From: Thermocrispum agreste DSM 44070
Lineage (GTDB): Bacteria > Actinomycetota > Actinomycetes > Mycobacteriales > Pseudonocardiaceae
Length of the DNA: 40,937 nt
NCBI RefSeq assembly: GCF_000427905.1
Contig: NZ_ATYX01000012.1
Span: 1-40,937, forward strand
Direction: 5' to 3'
Translations under genes and position numbers: made by a program
Part shown: piece after piece, positions 26,602-33,695 of the stretch
Layout of the letters: the number at the start of each line of letters is the position of its first letter
How positions within the stretch are numbered: position 1 is the stretch's first letter
The notes under the pieces: model-generated
The model's input: only the letters and a program-made list of their open reading frames with translations
The model's database searches: none
Told to the model about the DNA's origin: nothing

Positions 26602-26925
26602 TTACAGCTGCCGTAACTGATGGTCGTCCAAATAGTCAGCCGCCGAGTACAGCAGTTCAGGATCATCACCGAAGCCTCCAAGGCCAATATCGCACCTTCG
26701 ACATAGCAGCCCCCTGAGACACTTTCCGCAGCTCTTGCGACCGGGGCAGCAACCATGGTCGTGATCGACAGAAAGTCGACCTCCCGTCGCACAGGGCTCG
26801 TAACATATGGCACATACACCCCCTTGTTCTTGCAACTTTTCGATATACCAATCAAGGGTTGCGCCAGCCTCAGCAAGGCTGGCACTCAACGCGACACTAC
26901 ACATGCTCGATCCCATAAAATTCAC
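26602..26925 (-). CDS. Recombination endonuclease VII-like (HNH) protein, 3' end altered by IS
   Basis: The 107-residue frame opens at a GTG at 26925; an ATG at 26916 is an alternative. A helix near residues 17-33 (AGATLDWYIEKLQEQ) precedes a zinc-binding HNH/treble-clef domain: GGVCAICYEPC, the catalytic LSVDHDHGCC near 52-62, CGKCLRGLLCRRCDIGLG, and the helix LLYSAADYLDDHQ. This layout is that of phage T4 endonuclease VII relatives, which resolve branched DNA or nick phage DNA. The insertion sequence entered the penultimate codon. The original end was probably Gln-Ser-stop and is now Gln-Leu-Arg-Gln-Leu-stop, using a stop inside the IS repeat. The domain is otherwise whole. Confidence 0.8.
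   Translation of the reverse strand: MNFMGSSMCSVALSASLAEAGATLDWYIEKLQEQGGVCAICYEPCATGGRLSVDHDHGCCPGRKSCGKCLRGLLCRRCDIGLGGFGDDPELLYSAADYLDDHQLRQL
26616..26620 (+). repeat. IS target-site duplication, right copy
   Basis: The bases actga directly follow the right inverted repeat and match 25072-25076. Confidence 0.8.
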
Positions 26926-27259
26926 AGGATCACCCCAGACTACCTCTATTGAAAAATGCGCGAATGGAACTTATCGCCCGCACTCTGATGATCGTAGCTT
27001 GTGTGATCGATAGCACCACGTGAAGGGCTTCCCAGGTGGCGAGTTCCAAAGGGATTCGAAGCATCCTGGTGCATGATGACATCGGATTACACCGCAAGCA
27101 GCCTTAGATTTGACCTGGCTGCAATCCCGGCAAAGGGGCCCGCGAACGAGCCCTGTGGAGCGCTCATGATCAACAATCTGTGGCGGTGCAACTTTTCAGG
27201 CCAGACAGCGGCTTGTTGAGAACATATGAGCCACTGGGCGCGCGTAAAACACGTCCTTA
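26926..27259. other. Intergenic, no gene seen
   Basis: This 334-bp stretch lies between the SRA-HNH stop and the endonuclease VII-like gene. It is poorer in GC than the surroundings. Neither strand has a plausible gene, and I found no strong hairpin or promoter pair. Confidence 0.5.
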
Positions 27260-28180
27260 TTAGGGGATATTCGGCAACTGGCTCCGATGATAGCGAATAT
27301 GGTCCAGATCGATGACGTGCCGCGGATGGACTCGCAGCGGGCCAATCACCTCACCGTTAAGCGCGTTCACCACCTTGAGATCATCGGTGATGTAAAGTGC
27401 CCCATTGTCGAACCGGACGTGATCATTCGGGCAGAGGCAAAGCATGTTGCTTTCCACGTCAGGACCTCCATGCTTTCGCCCCAGTGGTCGTATATGCGCC
27501 CCTTGGCTGTAGGGGCCGACATCCACTTCGATGACGATGCCGCACACCTGGCATCGGTGCTTGTGCCATCCCTTGACGTTCTTGACCACCTGAGCGCTGC
27601 GAACGGCCTTGCTCACAGTGGTCTTCTTATGAGGTGCCGGTCCCTGCACTGAAGTTGATTCGGCCGTCGCCGACAGATCGGGGTTGTCAACTACCACGCC
27701 GGCAGCGACTTGATCATAGATCTTGACCAGTTGGAATTGGCAGACACGGAACTGCGGAGCATCCTCATGGTTCGCGAACCAGTGCGCGACGACCTTGTAG
27801 AGACCGTCATAGCGGTATCCGCTGCTGGGCGAGTAAGGCTTCTCGCCACCAGCCCCGCGGATCACACGGACCGGAAGTCCCTCCAACTGGCTACGGACCA
27901 GTCCGGCGTTCCCAGGGTCATCGAGATCTTGGTCCCTAATCTGCTTCTTGGTGACAGGATCTTGCCCCCCGTGGCCGGTGTAGATGATCTCGTCACCGTA
28001 GTCCCGGTCGTCGGGGTAGCCGCCGTTGAGGACGATCGCGTCAGCGCCCTGCTTCGCGGTTCCTGAGATTCCTGCCTGGAGGTGTGCGTGCAGTCCGGCT
28101 TTCTGGACCTGCCTACGATTGGAGTAGGTACTGCCCTCCGGATGGCCTGGGATGTGGCCGAAGGTCCTCTTGTACGCCAT
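27260..28180 (-). CDS. SRA-HNH modification-dependent (type IV) restriction endonuclease
   Basis: The 306-residue protein starts at the ATG at 28180. Residues 1-150 are a YDG/SRA domain, which flips and reads modified cytosine. Family signatures are GADAIVLNGGYPDDRDYGDE, YTGHGGQD, NAGLVRSQ, GLPVRVIRG and SPSSGYRYDGLYKV. Residues 210-290 are an HNH nuclease: CQVCG, QGAHIRPLGRKHGGPDVESN and LCLCPNDHVRFDNG, with all zinc and catalytic positions in place. SRA-HNH proteins cleave DNA carrying methylated or otherwise modified cytosines, which can restrict modified phage or plasmid DNA. It is the last cargo gene before the right att site and appears intact. Confidence 0.9.
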   Translation of the reverse strand: MAYKRTFGHIPGHPEGSTYSNRRQVQKAGLHAHLQAGISGTAKQGADAIVLNGGYPDDRDYGDEIIYTGHGGQDPVTKKQIRDQDLDDPGNAGLVRSQLEGLPVRVIRGAGGEKPYSPSSGYRYDGLYKVVAHWFANHEDAPQFRVCQFQLVKIYDQVAAGVVVDNPDLSATAESTSVQGPAPHKKTTVSKAVRSAQVVKNVKGWHKHRCQVCGIVIEVDVGPYSQGAHIRPLGRKHGGPDVESNMLCLCPNDHVRFDNGALYITDDLKVVNALNGEVIGPLRVHPRHVIDLDHIRYHRSQLPNIP

Positions 28181-30405
28181 ACCAGAAGGATGCCACCTGC
28201 CGCTGACACTCGGTGGGCACTCAGGGGAGACCCCATGGTGCTCTCGCCGGCGTCTTGACGAGAGCCCTGAGAGCGTCGGTCACGGGGCGCTCGCGGAGCG
28301 CCGCGATACATGTGGGGCGGTTGGCGGATCGATCTCGCTAGGAGTGGTCCGAGGGCTTGATCATTCCCAATGCGGTCCCACGGACGCCCTCGACCTGGTG
28401 GGGATGCGGGGGTTTGCGCAGGTAACAGGCTTAGTGCGGTGTTGATGGTTGCCTGTCTCCTAAAGCGGGTGTCGTAGGTTCGAATCCTACCGGGGGCGCG
28501 TACAGCATCTACACAAGCAGCGCCTGCCGTTTGAGCAGGCGTTTCTTGTGTAGTGATCATGGTTTCGTTAATCCTTTCTGCTGCGTGGGCGATCTCGGGT
28601 AGTTGGTCGGCGGGTAGTCGGATGGTGATGGTGACGTGGTCGCTGTCGTCGTGCAGGCGGACGCCGAGTTGGGTGATCTCGAACAGGCGGCGGAGCAGCG
28701 GCTCGGGTGCGTCGGCGAGGTTGAGCGCCAGGTACGGGAGCGCGTCCAGCAGGGCGATGTCCGCCGGGCTGGGGCGGCCGGGCTCGGGGTCGTCGGCGGT
28801 GTCGAGTTGGGCGATGGTGGTCAGGGCGGCGGTCTTCTCGGCTTCCAGGTCGTTGTAGGTGCCCCGCAGGGCCTTGGTGAACGGGTCGTCGGGGTCGCCG
28901 TCCTGGGCTTGCCGCAGGATTGAGTTCTGCCGCCGCGCCACGTCGGCGACGACCCGTTGGAGCCGTTCCCGCTCGGCCTGCCGTTCGCGGGCGGCCCGGT
29001 CGTCGACTCCGGCGAGGTCGGCGGCCAGGATCTCGCGACGTTGGGGGCCGAACACGCGGTCGGCGAAGAACCGTGACACCGCGTCGAGCACGGCGTCTTC
29101 GCGGATGTAGACGGCCTTGGGGTGGCCTGCGTACCTGTCGTGGCGTCCGCGGTTGTTGTTGCGTGGCCAGCACAGGTAGTAGGCGGCGTTGTGGCGGTGG
29201 TTGCCGAACATCCGCCGTCCGCATCCGCAGAACATCATCCCGCGTAGCACGTAGGTGCGGCGGGTCTCGGGGTGGGCGTTGCGGGTGTTGCCGTCGCGGG
29301 AGCCGCGCCGGGCTTGGCTGCGGGCGGTGAGTTCGTCGTACATCCACTTGGGGATCAGCGGCTCGTGCGCGGGTTCGGTGGACCACACCCATTTCACCGG
29401 GTCGTTGACCTTGCCGCGCCGGGAGCGGGAGGCGCGGCGGTTGAACACCTGGTAGCCGGTGTACTTGGGGTTCTTCAGCACCTCGTAGACGCTGGTCTTG
29501 CCCCACGCGCCGCGTGCCCGTTCCTTGCCGGGCGGCACCGGGGGCGGGTACTTGGCGGGGTCGGCGTTGAGCCGGTCGGCGATGGTGTCGTAGCCGAGAC
29601 CCTCGTGATACCGCCACAGCGCGATCTGGGTGACCGTCTCGCCGCGCACGCCGTCGGGCTCCAGCCGGGTCTTGGTCTGCCCCTTGGCGGCCTTGGTGGG
29701 GTTGGGGTGCCGGAAGGTCTTGGCCTTGTACCCGTACGGGGGTTTGCCGATGTTCCAGCCCTCGCGCACGTGCGTGCACAGTCCACCCCAGGACTGCTCC
29801 AGGGTGTTGAGCACCTCGTACTCGGCCACGGACTTGTTGATCCGCCGTTGCAAGATCCGCTGTGCCCGACTACCGGTCAGGGTGATCGGTTCGTTGGCGG
29901 CGAACAGCGGCACCTCGGCGCGCTCCAACTCACGTTCGATGGACAGGCCCTCGAACGTGCGGCGGGCGACCCGCGACACGCTCTCGCAGATCACCACGTC
30001 GAACCGGCGACCGGGATGGGTCGCTTCGTCCAGCAGGTCGGCGATGCCGCCGTCGCGGGCGATGGGGATGTCGAACCGCTCGTAGTCGGTTCCTTGCCCG
30101 CGTGCCTCCAGTTCCATGCGGCCGGACTCGACGTCGTAGAAGTGCGCCACGATCACCCACGACTCGGGAATCGCGGTCTTGCTGTTCCCCAACTGCCGCA
30201 ACAGGGACTGCCGTGGGTCCTGCTGGTCCTCTGTGGACGTACGGCCGAGGAACGCCACGCGTACCTCATCCCGCAGCAACGCCACCGGCATCCCCAGCGG
30301 CGAGACCGCGTAGTCCGACAGGCCGGACGGCCCGGACACCGGCACGGTCGCCGACAGCGACGCGGCCCGCCGCGTTAGGGCTGGCGCTGGCGGGTTGACG
30401 GTCAC
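27862..30405 (-). CDS. Large serine recombinase, reading through the att site
   Basis: The frame starts at a GTG at 30405, 16 nt after the preceding gene; an ATG at 30291 is an alternative close to the usual family start. The catalytic Ser is in VAFLGRTSTEDQQDP, with conserved Arg residues in ICESVSRVARRTF. The recombinase domain follows (GKPPYGYKAKTFRH, VYEVLKNPKYTGYQVFNRR), then a zinc ribbon (GMMFCGCGRRMFGNHRHN) and a coiled coil (RAARERQAERERLQRVV). The family part ends near ERINETM at about 28560. Beyond it the frame continues through the nested hairpin and the antisense of the tRNA fragment and into the SRA-HNH gene in another frame. The last 210 or so residues are therefore an accident of integration. 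This enzyme probably served a separate element lying to the right. Confidence 0.82.
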   Translation of the reverse strand: MTVNPPAPALTRRAASLSATVPVSGPSGLSDYAVSPLGMPVALLRDEVRVAFLGRTSTEDQQDPRQSLLRQLGNSKTAIPESWVIVAHFYDVESGRMELEARGQGTDYERFDIPIARDGGIADLLDEATHPGRRFDVVICESVSRVARRTFEGLSIERELERAEVPLFAANEPITLTGSRAQRILQRRINKSVAEYEVLNTLEQSWGGLCTHVREGWNIGKPPYGYKAKTFRHPNPTKAAKGQTKTRLEPDGVRGETVTQIALWRYHEGLGYDTIADRLNADPAKYPPPVPPGKERARGAWGKTSVYEVLKNPKYTGYQVFNRRASRSRRGKVNDPVKWVWSTEPAHEPLIPKWMYDELTARSQARRGSRDGNTRNAHPETRRTYVLRGMMFCGCGRRMFGNHRHNAAYYLCWPRNNNRGRHDRYAGHPKAVYIREDAVLDAVSRFFADRVFGPQRREILAADLAGVDDRAARERQAERERLQRVVADVARRQNSILRQAQDGDPDDPFTKALRGTYNDLEAEKTAALTTIAQLDTADDPEPGRPSPADIALLDALPYLALNLADAPEPLLRRLFEITQLGVRLHDDSDHVTITIRLPADQLPEIAHAAERINETMITTQETPAQTAGAACVDAVRAPGRIRTYDTRFRRQATINTALSLLPAQTPASPPGRGRPWDRIGNDQALGPLLARSIRQPPHMYRGAPRAPRDRRSQGSRQDAGESTMGSPLSAHRVSAAGGILLVWRTRGPSATSQAIRRAVPTPIVGRSRKPDCTHTSRQESQEPRSRALTRSSSTAATPTTGTTVTRSSTPATGGKILSPRSRLGTKISMTLGTPDWSVASWRDFRSV
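28181..28455. other. Right end of the element, no gene called
   Basis: This 275-bp interval between the SRA-HNH start and the right att core contains the arm-type sequence at 28363-28380 and probably the nuclease promoter. A minus-strand frame crosses it as a read-through from the serine recombinase and is not treated as coding. Confidence 0.5.
28363..28380 (+). repeat. Candidate integrase arm-type site, right end
   Basis: The sequence attcccaatgcggtccca differs from the left-end copy at 21577-21594 at two of 18 positions and is in the same orientation. It lies 75 bp inside the right core. Confidence 0.55.
28456..28499 (+). repeat. attR: 44-bp partial tRNA-Arg copy
   Basis: This is identical to 21427-21470. 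The 5' half of the tRNA is absent upstream, so this is an att remnant and not a second tRNA gene. It marks the right end of the AICE-type element and abuts the 3' end of the serine recombinase. Confidence 0.9.
28509..28553. terminator. Nested hairpin beside the right att core
   Basis: An inner stem cgcctgc/gcaggcg (28521-28527 and 28535-28541) is nested in an outer stem ctacacaag/cttgtgtag (28509-28517 and 28545-28553). It may be the original tRNA terminator or the terminator of the recombinase gene, whose last codons overlap it. Confidence 0.65.
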
Positions 30406-30420
30406 CTCATCCGAGGGTTG

Positions 30421-30735
30421 TCATGCGGCTTCACCATCCTCAGTGGAGTGATCACCGGATTGTTGTTGCGCGGCCCAGTCGAGAAGGTCGCGGATCACGT
30501 CGGCGAGTTCGCCGCGCACCCGTTCGGCTTCTGTGCCGTGAATGTGGTTGACGTGGCCGGAATAGTGGCGGTCCCCAACGCGTTTCCGCCTCTGATCATA
30601 CCACCAAACCGGCTGGTCAGCGCCGGTTTCGGGGAGATTTTCGATGTCATCGTCGGGGGCTTTCCGAGGTAGCGGGATCACCACTGCTTCGTGTTCGTCG
30701 TGCGGGTTGTCCGGGGTGTTGTCGTGGCTGTGCAT
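30421..30735 (-). CDS. Small hypothetical protein upstream of the recombinase
   Basis: This encodes 104 residues from the ATG at 30735, which has an excellent GGAGGTG ribosome-binding site 5 nt upstream. It ends 16 nt before the recombinase start, so they form one operon. The protein is hydrophilic and acidic, with IPLPRKAPDDDIENLPE near residue 22, a WWYDQRRKRVGDRHYSGH segment and a C-terminal helix (ERVRGELADVIRDLLDWAAQ). No known domain was recognised. An accessory role to the recombinase, such as a directionality factor, is possible but not shown. Confidence 0.65.
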   Translation of the reverse strand: MHSHDNTPDNPHDEHEAVVIPLPRKAPDDDIENLPETGADQPVWWYDQRRKRVGDRHYSGHVNHIHGTEAERVRGELADVIRDLLDWAAQQQSGDHSTEDGEAA

Positions 30736-31178
30736 GAGGCACCTCCGATGCCCCGCGAGCCCGCGCAGGGCGGGAGGTCGCGGGCGCTGGTCAGCGGTCA
30801 CTGGGCAACCGTCGATCAGCGGACCCGTCAGCCGTGGTCACCGCGCCTTCTCCAGTCGCTTGTGGCGTAAGGGAAGGCTGGCCGCGCCACGGGGTGGCGC
30901 GCGGAAAGGACTGACGGGTTCGGGCTGTGCAACCCGCGACGCTTCGACTCCCCGACTGCCGTAGCACGCATCGGGGCCAGCTATCACCGGTTGACTGGAC
31001 TCTTCCACTGTCCGTCCGAGACTTCCGGCGAGACCCAGCCGAGAAACGCCGAGACCGGCTGTCTCGGTCGTCTCGTTGCTGTCTCGGTGTCTCGTCTCGG
31101 GTCTCGGTGTGGTCTCGCCGAAGCGGGACCACAGTGGACAGCTCGACGCGGGGTCCAGATTGCTCGTTGCCCGCCAAG
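30736..31178. other. Intergenic region with a repeat array
   Basis: This 443-bp gap lies between the replication-relaxation gene stop and the small recombinase-linked gene. It contains the GTCTCG hexamer array at 31017-31117 and the promoter of the recombinase operon. No gene is called. Confidence 0.6.
31017..31117. repeat. Array of ten GTCTCG/CGAGAC hexamers
   Basis: CGAGAC occurs at 31017, 31029 and 31050, and its complement GTCTCG at 31061, 31070, 31081, 31089, 31094, 31101 and 31112. Several are followed by G or GT. The first three face the other seven across a palindrome (cgagaccggctgtctcg at 31050-31066). Such density resembles a protein-binding array (iteron, clt or parS-like). Confidence 0.8.
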
Positions 31179-32384
31179 CTAGGCGACTTGGCGGCCGTCG
31201 TCGTCGGTGTCGTCGTAGAGGATCACTTCGTCAGCGTCTGTCACCTCCCACCAGGACTCGGCCGGGCCGCGTGCCGACGCCGCTGCCGCGTCGGTGACCT
31301 CGGCGAGGGTGAGTCGGCACCCGTCGCGGCGGATGCCGCCCAGCGGCAGCCACACGCGGTCGTGCAGGCCCGCTGGGGCGGGCTCGGTGTACTCGGCGCA
31401 GGCGAGTGCGACCGGCATCCCGGTCGAGCCGCCGAGGTGTTTGGTGATCGCGTGGCGGATGATCTGCTCGCGGCGCAGGGTGGTGCACCACACCAGGGTC
31501 ACCGTGTCGTCGCCGTAGCCGTCGCGGCGGGTGAACGCGATGGCCGGGTCGGGGATGGTGGTCAGCCGGTCGCGCAGCTCGCTCACGCCGACGCGGGGCG
31601 GATCGTCCAGCAGCAGCACGAACGCCAGTTCACCGCCGTCGGGGTAGCGCCAAACGCCGTAGCCGTCGGTGGTGGCCTTCCACGCGCGGCTGACGCGCCA
31701 CGGCGACCGCCAGGCCACCAACTCCCCGCCCGTGCCGTGTTCGTCGCGCACGGCGGCGACCAGCGCGCAGAACCAGGCGTGCTGGGCGTGCAGCTCGTCC
31801 CACCGCCAGCCGTGGAACAGCTTGCGCCATCGGGCGGCCACCTTCGCCGGTTTGATCGGCGAGACGCCGCGCTCGGCGGCGACGATCCGCGCGCCGATCG
31901 GGCCGAGCATCCAATGCCACTCGTACGAGCCGCCACCGGGCCGGAACGGGCGGTCGCGGTGCAGCACGCCCCGCGCGTGCAGCACGGCCAGCCGATGCTG
32001 AGTGGTGATCACCGAGCCGAACCCGGCGAGCACGGCGAGCTGGGAGGTGGTGAAGGTGAAGTGCTCCTCCAGCAGCCGCAGCACACGCCGGTCCCGGTCG
32101 GTGATCCGACCGGCCGCAGCGGCCACGGCTCCCGCCGTCGCAGGCCGCCGCGCCGCCGCAGATGTGTCATTGATTTGGGTATCCGTCGAGTCTGGCACCG
32201 CAACCGCGCCTACTACGGCGCGCTGACCTGCGACGACACGGCCGGAACCCGGCAGGTTGGGGCGGCAGCGCTGGGAGGACTCCCCATAGGAATCCCCATT
32301 GGTATCCCCAGATGAACCCCCACGTGCACCCGCCGGACGGCCGTCGCGTCCCGGCACCGCACCCCTGTCACGCTCGCGCATCAT
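31179..32384 (-). CDS. Replication-relaxation family protein
   Basis: This encodes about 401 residues from an ATG at 32384; an open frame reaches 32492, and no strong ribosome-binding site decides the start. After a disordered Gly/Ser/Arg-rich N-terminus, a winged-helix domain begins at RITDRDRRVLRLLEEHFTFT with TSQLAVLAGFGS and HRLAVLHARGVLHRDRPFRP, the signature of the Replic_Relax family. An alpha/beta region follows (ELVAWRSPWRVSR, GVWRYPDGGELAFVLLLDD), which resembles nuclease-like folds in this family. The C-terminus is acidic (YDDTDDDGR). Members are found on actinomycete plasmids and integrative elements and are thought to act in replication initiation or conjugal relaxation. The exact activity is not known. 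Confidence 0.8.
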   Translation of the reverse strand: MMRERDRGAVPGRDGRPAGARGGSSGDTNGDSYGESSQRCRPNLPGSGRVVAGQRAVVGAVAVPDSTDTQINDTSAAARRPATAGAVAAAAGRITDRDRRVLRLLEEHFTFTTSQLAVLAGFGSVITTQHRLAVLHARGVLHRDRPFRPGGGSYEWHWMLGPIGARIVAAERGVSPIKPAKVAARWRKLFHGWRWDELHAQHAWFCALVAAVRDEHGTGGELVAWRSPWRVSRAWKATTDGYGVWRYPDGGELAFVLLLDDPPRVGVSELRDRLTTIPDPAIAFTRRDGYGDDTVTLVWCTTLRREQIIRHAITKHLGGSTGMPVALACAEYTEPAPAGLHDRVWLPLGGIRRDGCRLTLAEVTDAAAASARGPAESWWEVTDADEVILYDDTDDDGRQVA

Positions 32385-32855
32385 GATCGTCACCACCAAC
32401 CGAGGAAGATCACCGACAACACGGACCATCCCGCACGACACGGGGACGCGGTAGGCACTTGGCTCGGCGTCGGACGACGCGGAAAACACCAAGGCGCGTC
32501 ACGGTGCGGGACACGTTCTGTCGATCCTCGGCGGGGTCTCGACCGTCTACCTGCGCAGACCCGAGCCGACAGCGGATCAATCTATCAAGATTGCATCCGT
32601 GCTCCGTGGTCGTCAACCGCTGGTGTGGCCGTTGGTCGCCCGGCGCGCATCCGGTCGTGTGGATGTGTGTACGCCGCGCCACGGGTGGCCATATAGGGCC
32701 ATCCGGGCACTCGCCCACTACTGCCGCACGACTGAAACCGCAGGTCAACCGCTACTAACGCCAGATGCGTACCCGGCAACTCTGGGTTGCCTAGGGAATG
32801 GTCGATGAGTTGCCCAGGGAGTTGCCGGGTGAATGGTGGTGCGGTGGGTGGCGGT
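32385..32855. other. Intergenic region upstream of the replication-relaxation gene
   Basis: This 471-bp interval has lower GC than its flanks. It contains the hairpin at 32771-32830 and a small palindrome, tggccatatagggcca, near 32687. Nothing else is recognised, and no gene is supported. Confidence 0.5.
32771..32830 (-). terminator. Large inverted repeat after the hypothetical gene
   Basis: Perfect 12-bp arms (acccggcaactc at 32771-32782 and gagttgccgggt at 32819-32830) are continued inward by tggg/ccca. The structure starts 26 nt beyond the stop of the minus-strand gene at 32856 and is a likely terminator, although its symmetry would also suit a protein-binding site. Confidence 0.6.
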
Positions 32856-33227
32856 TCAGTCGATCTCGTCGGGTTCGCTCGGCGGCCACGATCTGGCGTG
32901 CGGGGCATAGGGGCGGGGCAGCCGCGCCCCTGTGGTGTCGGCGCTGTTCAGCAGCCAGTTCAGGGCGTTGGTGGCGTGGCCGAAGCGGTGTTCGACCACC
33001 GCGCCGTGCTCGGCTGGGTGGCGATAGTCGAACAGAGCCTCGGCGCGGACGGCGTGCGCGAGTCCGCTGGGGCGCAGCGCGAGGTATTCAACGTATCCGG
33101 CTCGGACTCGCCAGAGCCGGGTGCCGATCAACCCGCCGTCGTCATCGACGTCGGGCAGCGGGCGGAAGCCTGCGGCATGGAGGCGTCGGCCCAGCTCTTG
33201 GGCTGCTTGCGCGGGCATGGCGCTCAC
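32856..33227 (-). CDS. Hypothetical protein
   Basis: This encodes 123 residues from a GTG at 33227 with AGGAG ten nt upstream; an ATG at 33218 is the alternative. The protein looks real, with a small alpha/beta domain: AAQELGRRLHAAGFRPLPDV, RLWRVRAGYVEYLALRP, AVRAEALFDYRHP and FGHATNALNWLLNSAD. The C-terminus is Pro/Arg-rich and ends in acidic residues. I do not recognise the family. The position next to the replication-relaxation gene suggests a component of the same element. Confidence 0.6.
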   Translation of the reverse strand: MSAMPAQAAQELGRRLHAAGFRPLPDVDDDGGLIGTRLWRVRAGYVEYLALRPSGLAHAVRAEALFDYRHPAEHGAVVEHRFGHATNALNWLLNSADTTGARLPRPYAPHARSWPPSEPDEID

Positions 33228-33323
33228 GGCTGGCGGGCTCCTGGTGGGCGTGCGGGGCCGCACACCCGCGCGGGCCGATCGGCGGTGCGCGGGCGTGCGG
33301 ACGCAGTGGACGGGTAGCGATGG

Positions 33324-33695
33324 TCAGAAGCGCAGCTCGGGGATGGTGTCGAGGTCGATGCCGTAGCGGGCGTAGATCTTGATGGTGTTCTCGCCGGTCA
33401 GGTCGGCTTCGGTGTGGCCGAGCAGTCCAGCGACCCTGATCACCTCGTCCTTGGACCCGGCTTCGATCTCCAGGTACGGGGGGATCTGGGGCCAGGTGTC
33501 GATCTCGACCTGCGCGCCGTCGAGGATGAAGCTCGTGCGCTTGGTTTCCTGGTAGGACTTCGCGGTGAAGCCGAGCACGTTCAGAAGCGCGTTGGTGGCG
33601 GCGAAGTCATCGACGCCCACTTCGATCTCGTGGGTGCCGTCGATGGCGTCGCTGGTGATCTGCTTGACGGTCAGCGTGGTCTCGTCGCCAGCGAC
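33324..33695 (-). pseudogene. Class IV adenylate cyclase-like (CYTH) protein, 3' fragment
   Basis: About 120 residues remain. They start within GDETTLTVKQ and continue through DGTHEIEVGVDDFAATNALL, KSYQETKRTSFILDGAQVEI, DTWPQIPPYLEIEAGS and KIYARYGIDL. The strands with alternating charged residues and the PPYLEIE segment are typical of CYTH/CyaB proteins. The N-terminal third, including the E-x-E-x-K motif, is missing because the gene is joined at about 33695 to an unrelated membrane gene. The frame formally continues to 33845 but that part is nonsense. The fragment should be inactive. Confidence 0.75.

Larger units (their letters stand above)
25077..26615 (+). mobile_element. Insertion sequence, IS701-like, 1539 bp
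   Basis: Terminal inverted repeats share a perfect 13-bp tip, tacggcagctgta, at 25077-25089 and inverted at 26603-26615. Weaker similarity continues inward (ggctgtgg on both sides). Five-base direct repeats actga flank the ends. One transposase gene fills the element. Intact ends, target duplications and an unbroken transposase suggest a recent insertion. Confidence 0.9.
21427..28499. mobile_element. Decayed AICE-type integrative element in tRNA-Arg
   Basis: The 7.07-kb segment is bounded by 44-bp direct repeats of the tRNA-Arg 3' part. Transcription of the remaining backbone runs leftward toward attL, in the order spd-like, traB-like, integrase, as in actinomycete integrative and conjugative elements related to pSAM2. 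Replication and excision genes are missing. The cargo on the right side is a methyltransferase, an insertion sequence, an endonuclease VII-like gene and an SRA-HNH nuclease. The integrase is broken, so the element should be unable to excise by itself. Confidence 0.85.
28500..33695. mobile_element. Probable second integrative element (serine recombinase type), truncated
   Basis: Next to the right att core lie a serine recombinase, a small protein, a dense hexamer array and a replication-relaxation protein, a combination seen in actinomycete integrative elements. The right limit is placed at a gene-fusion junction near 33695, where two unrelated truncated genes meet. No third copy of the 44-bp att core was found, so the right end appears lost by deletion. 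The boundaries are an inference. Confidence 0.5.

Noticed and set aside
27287-28066. Plus-strand frames opposite the SRA-HNH gene
   Set aside because: They are the complement of a gene with complete SRA and HNH signatures.
28456-28499. Second tRNA-Arg gene
   Set aside because: Only the anticodon loop to the 3' end is present. The acceptor 5' strand and D-arm are missing, so it is an att remnant.
31017-31117. CRISPR array
   Set aside because: The repeats are 6 bp, unevenly spaced and in both orientations, with no spacers or cas genes.
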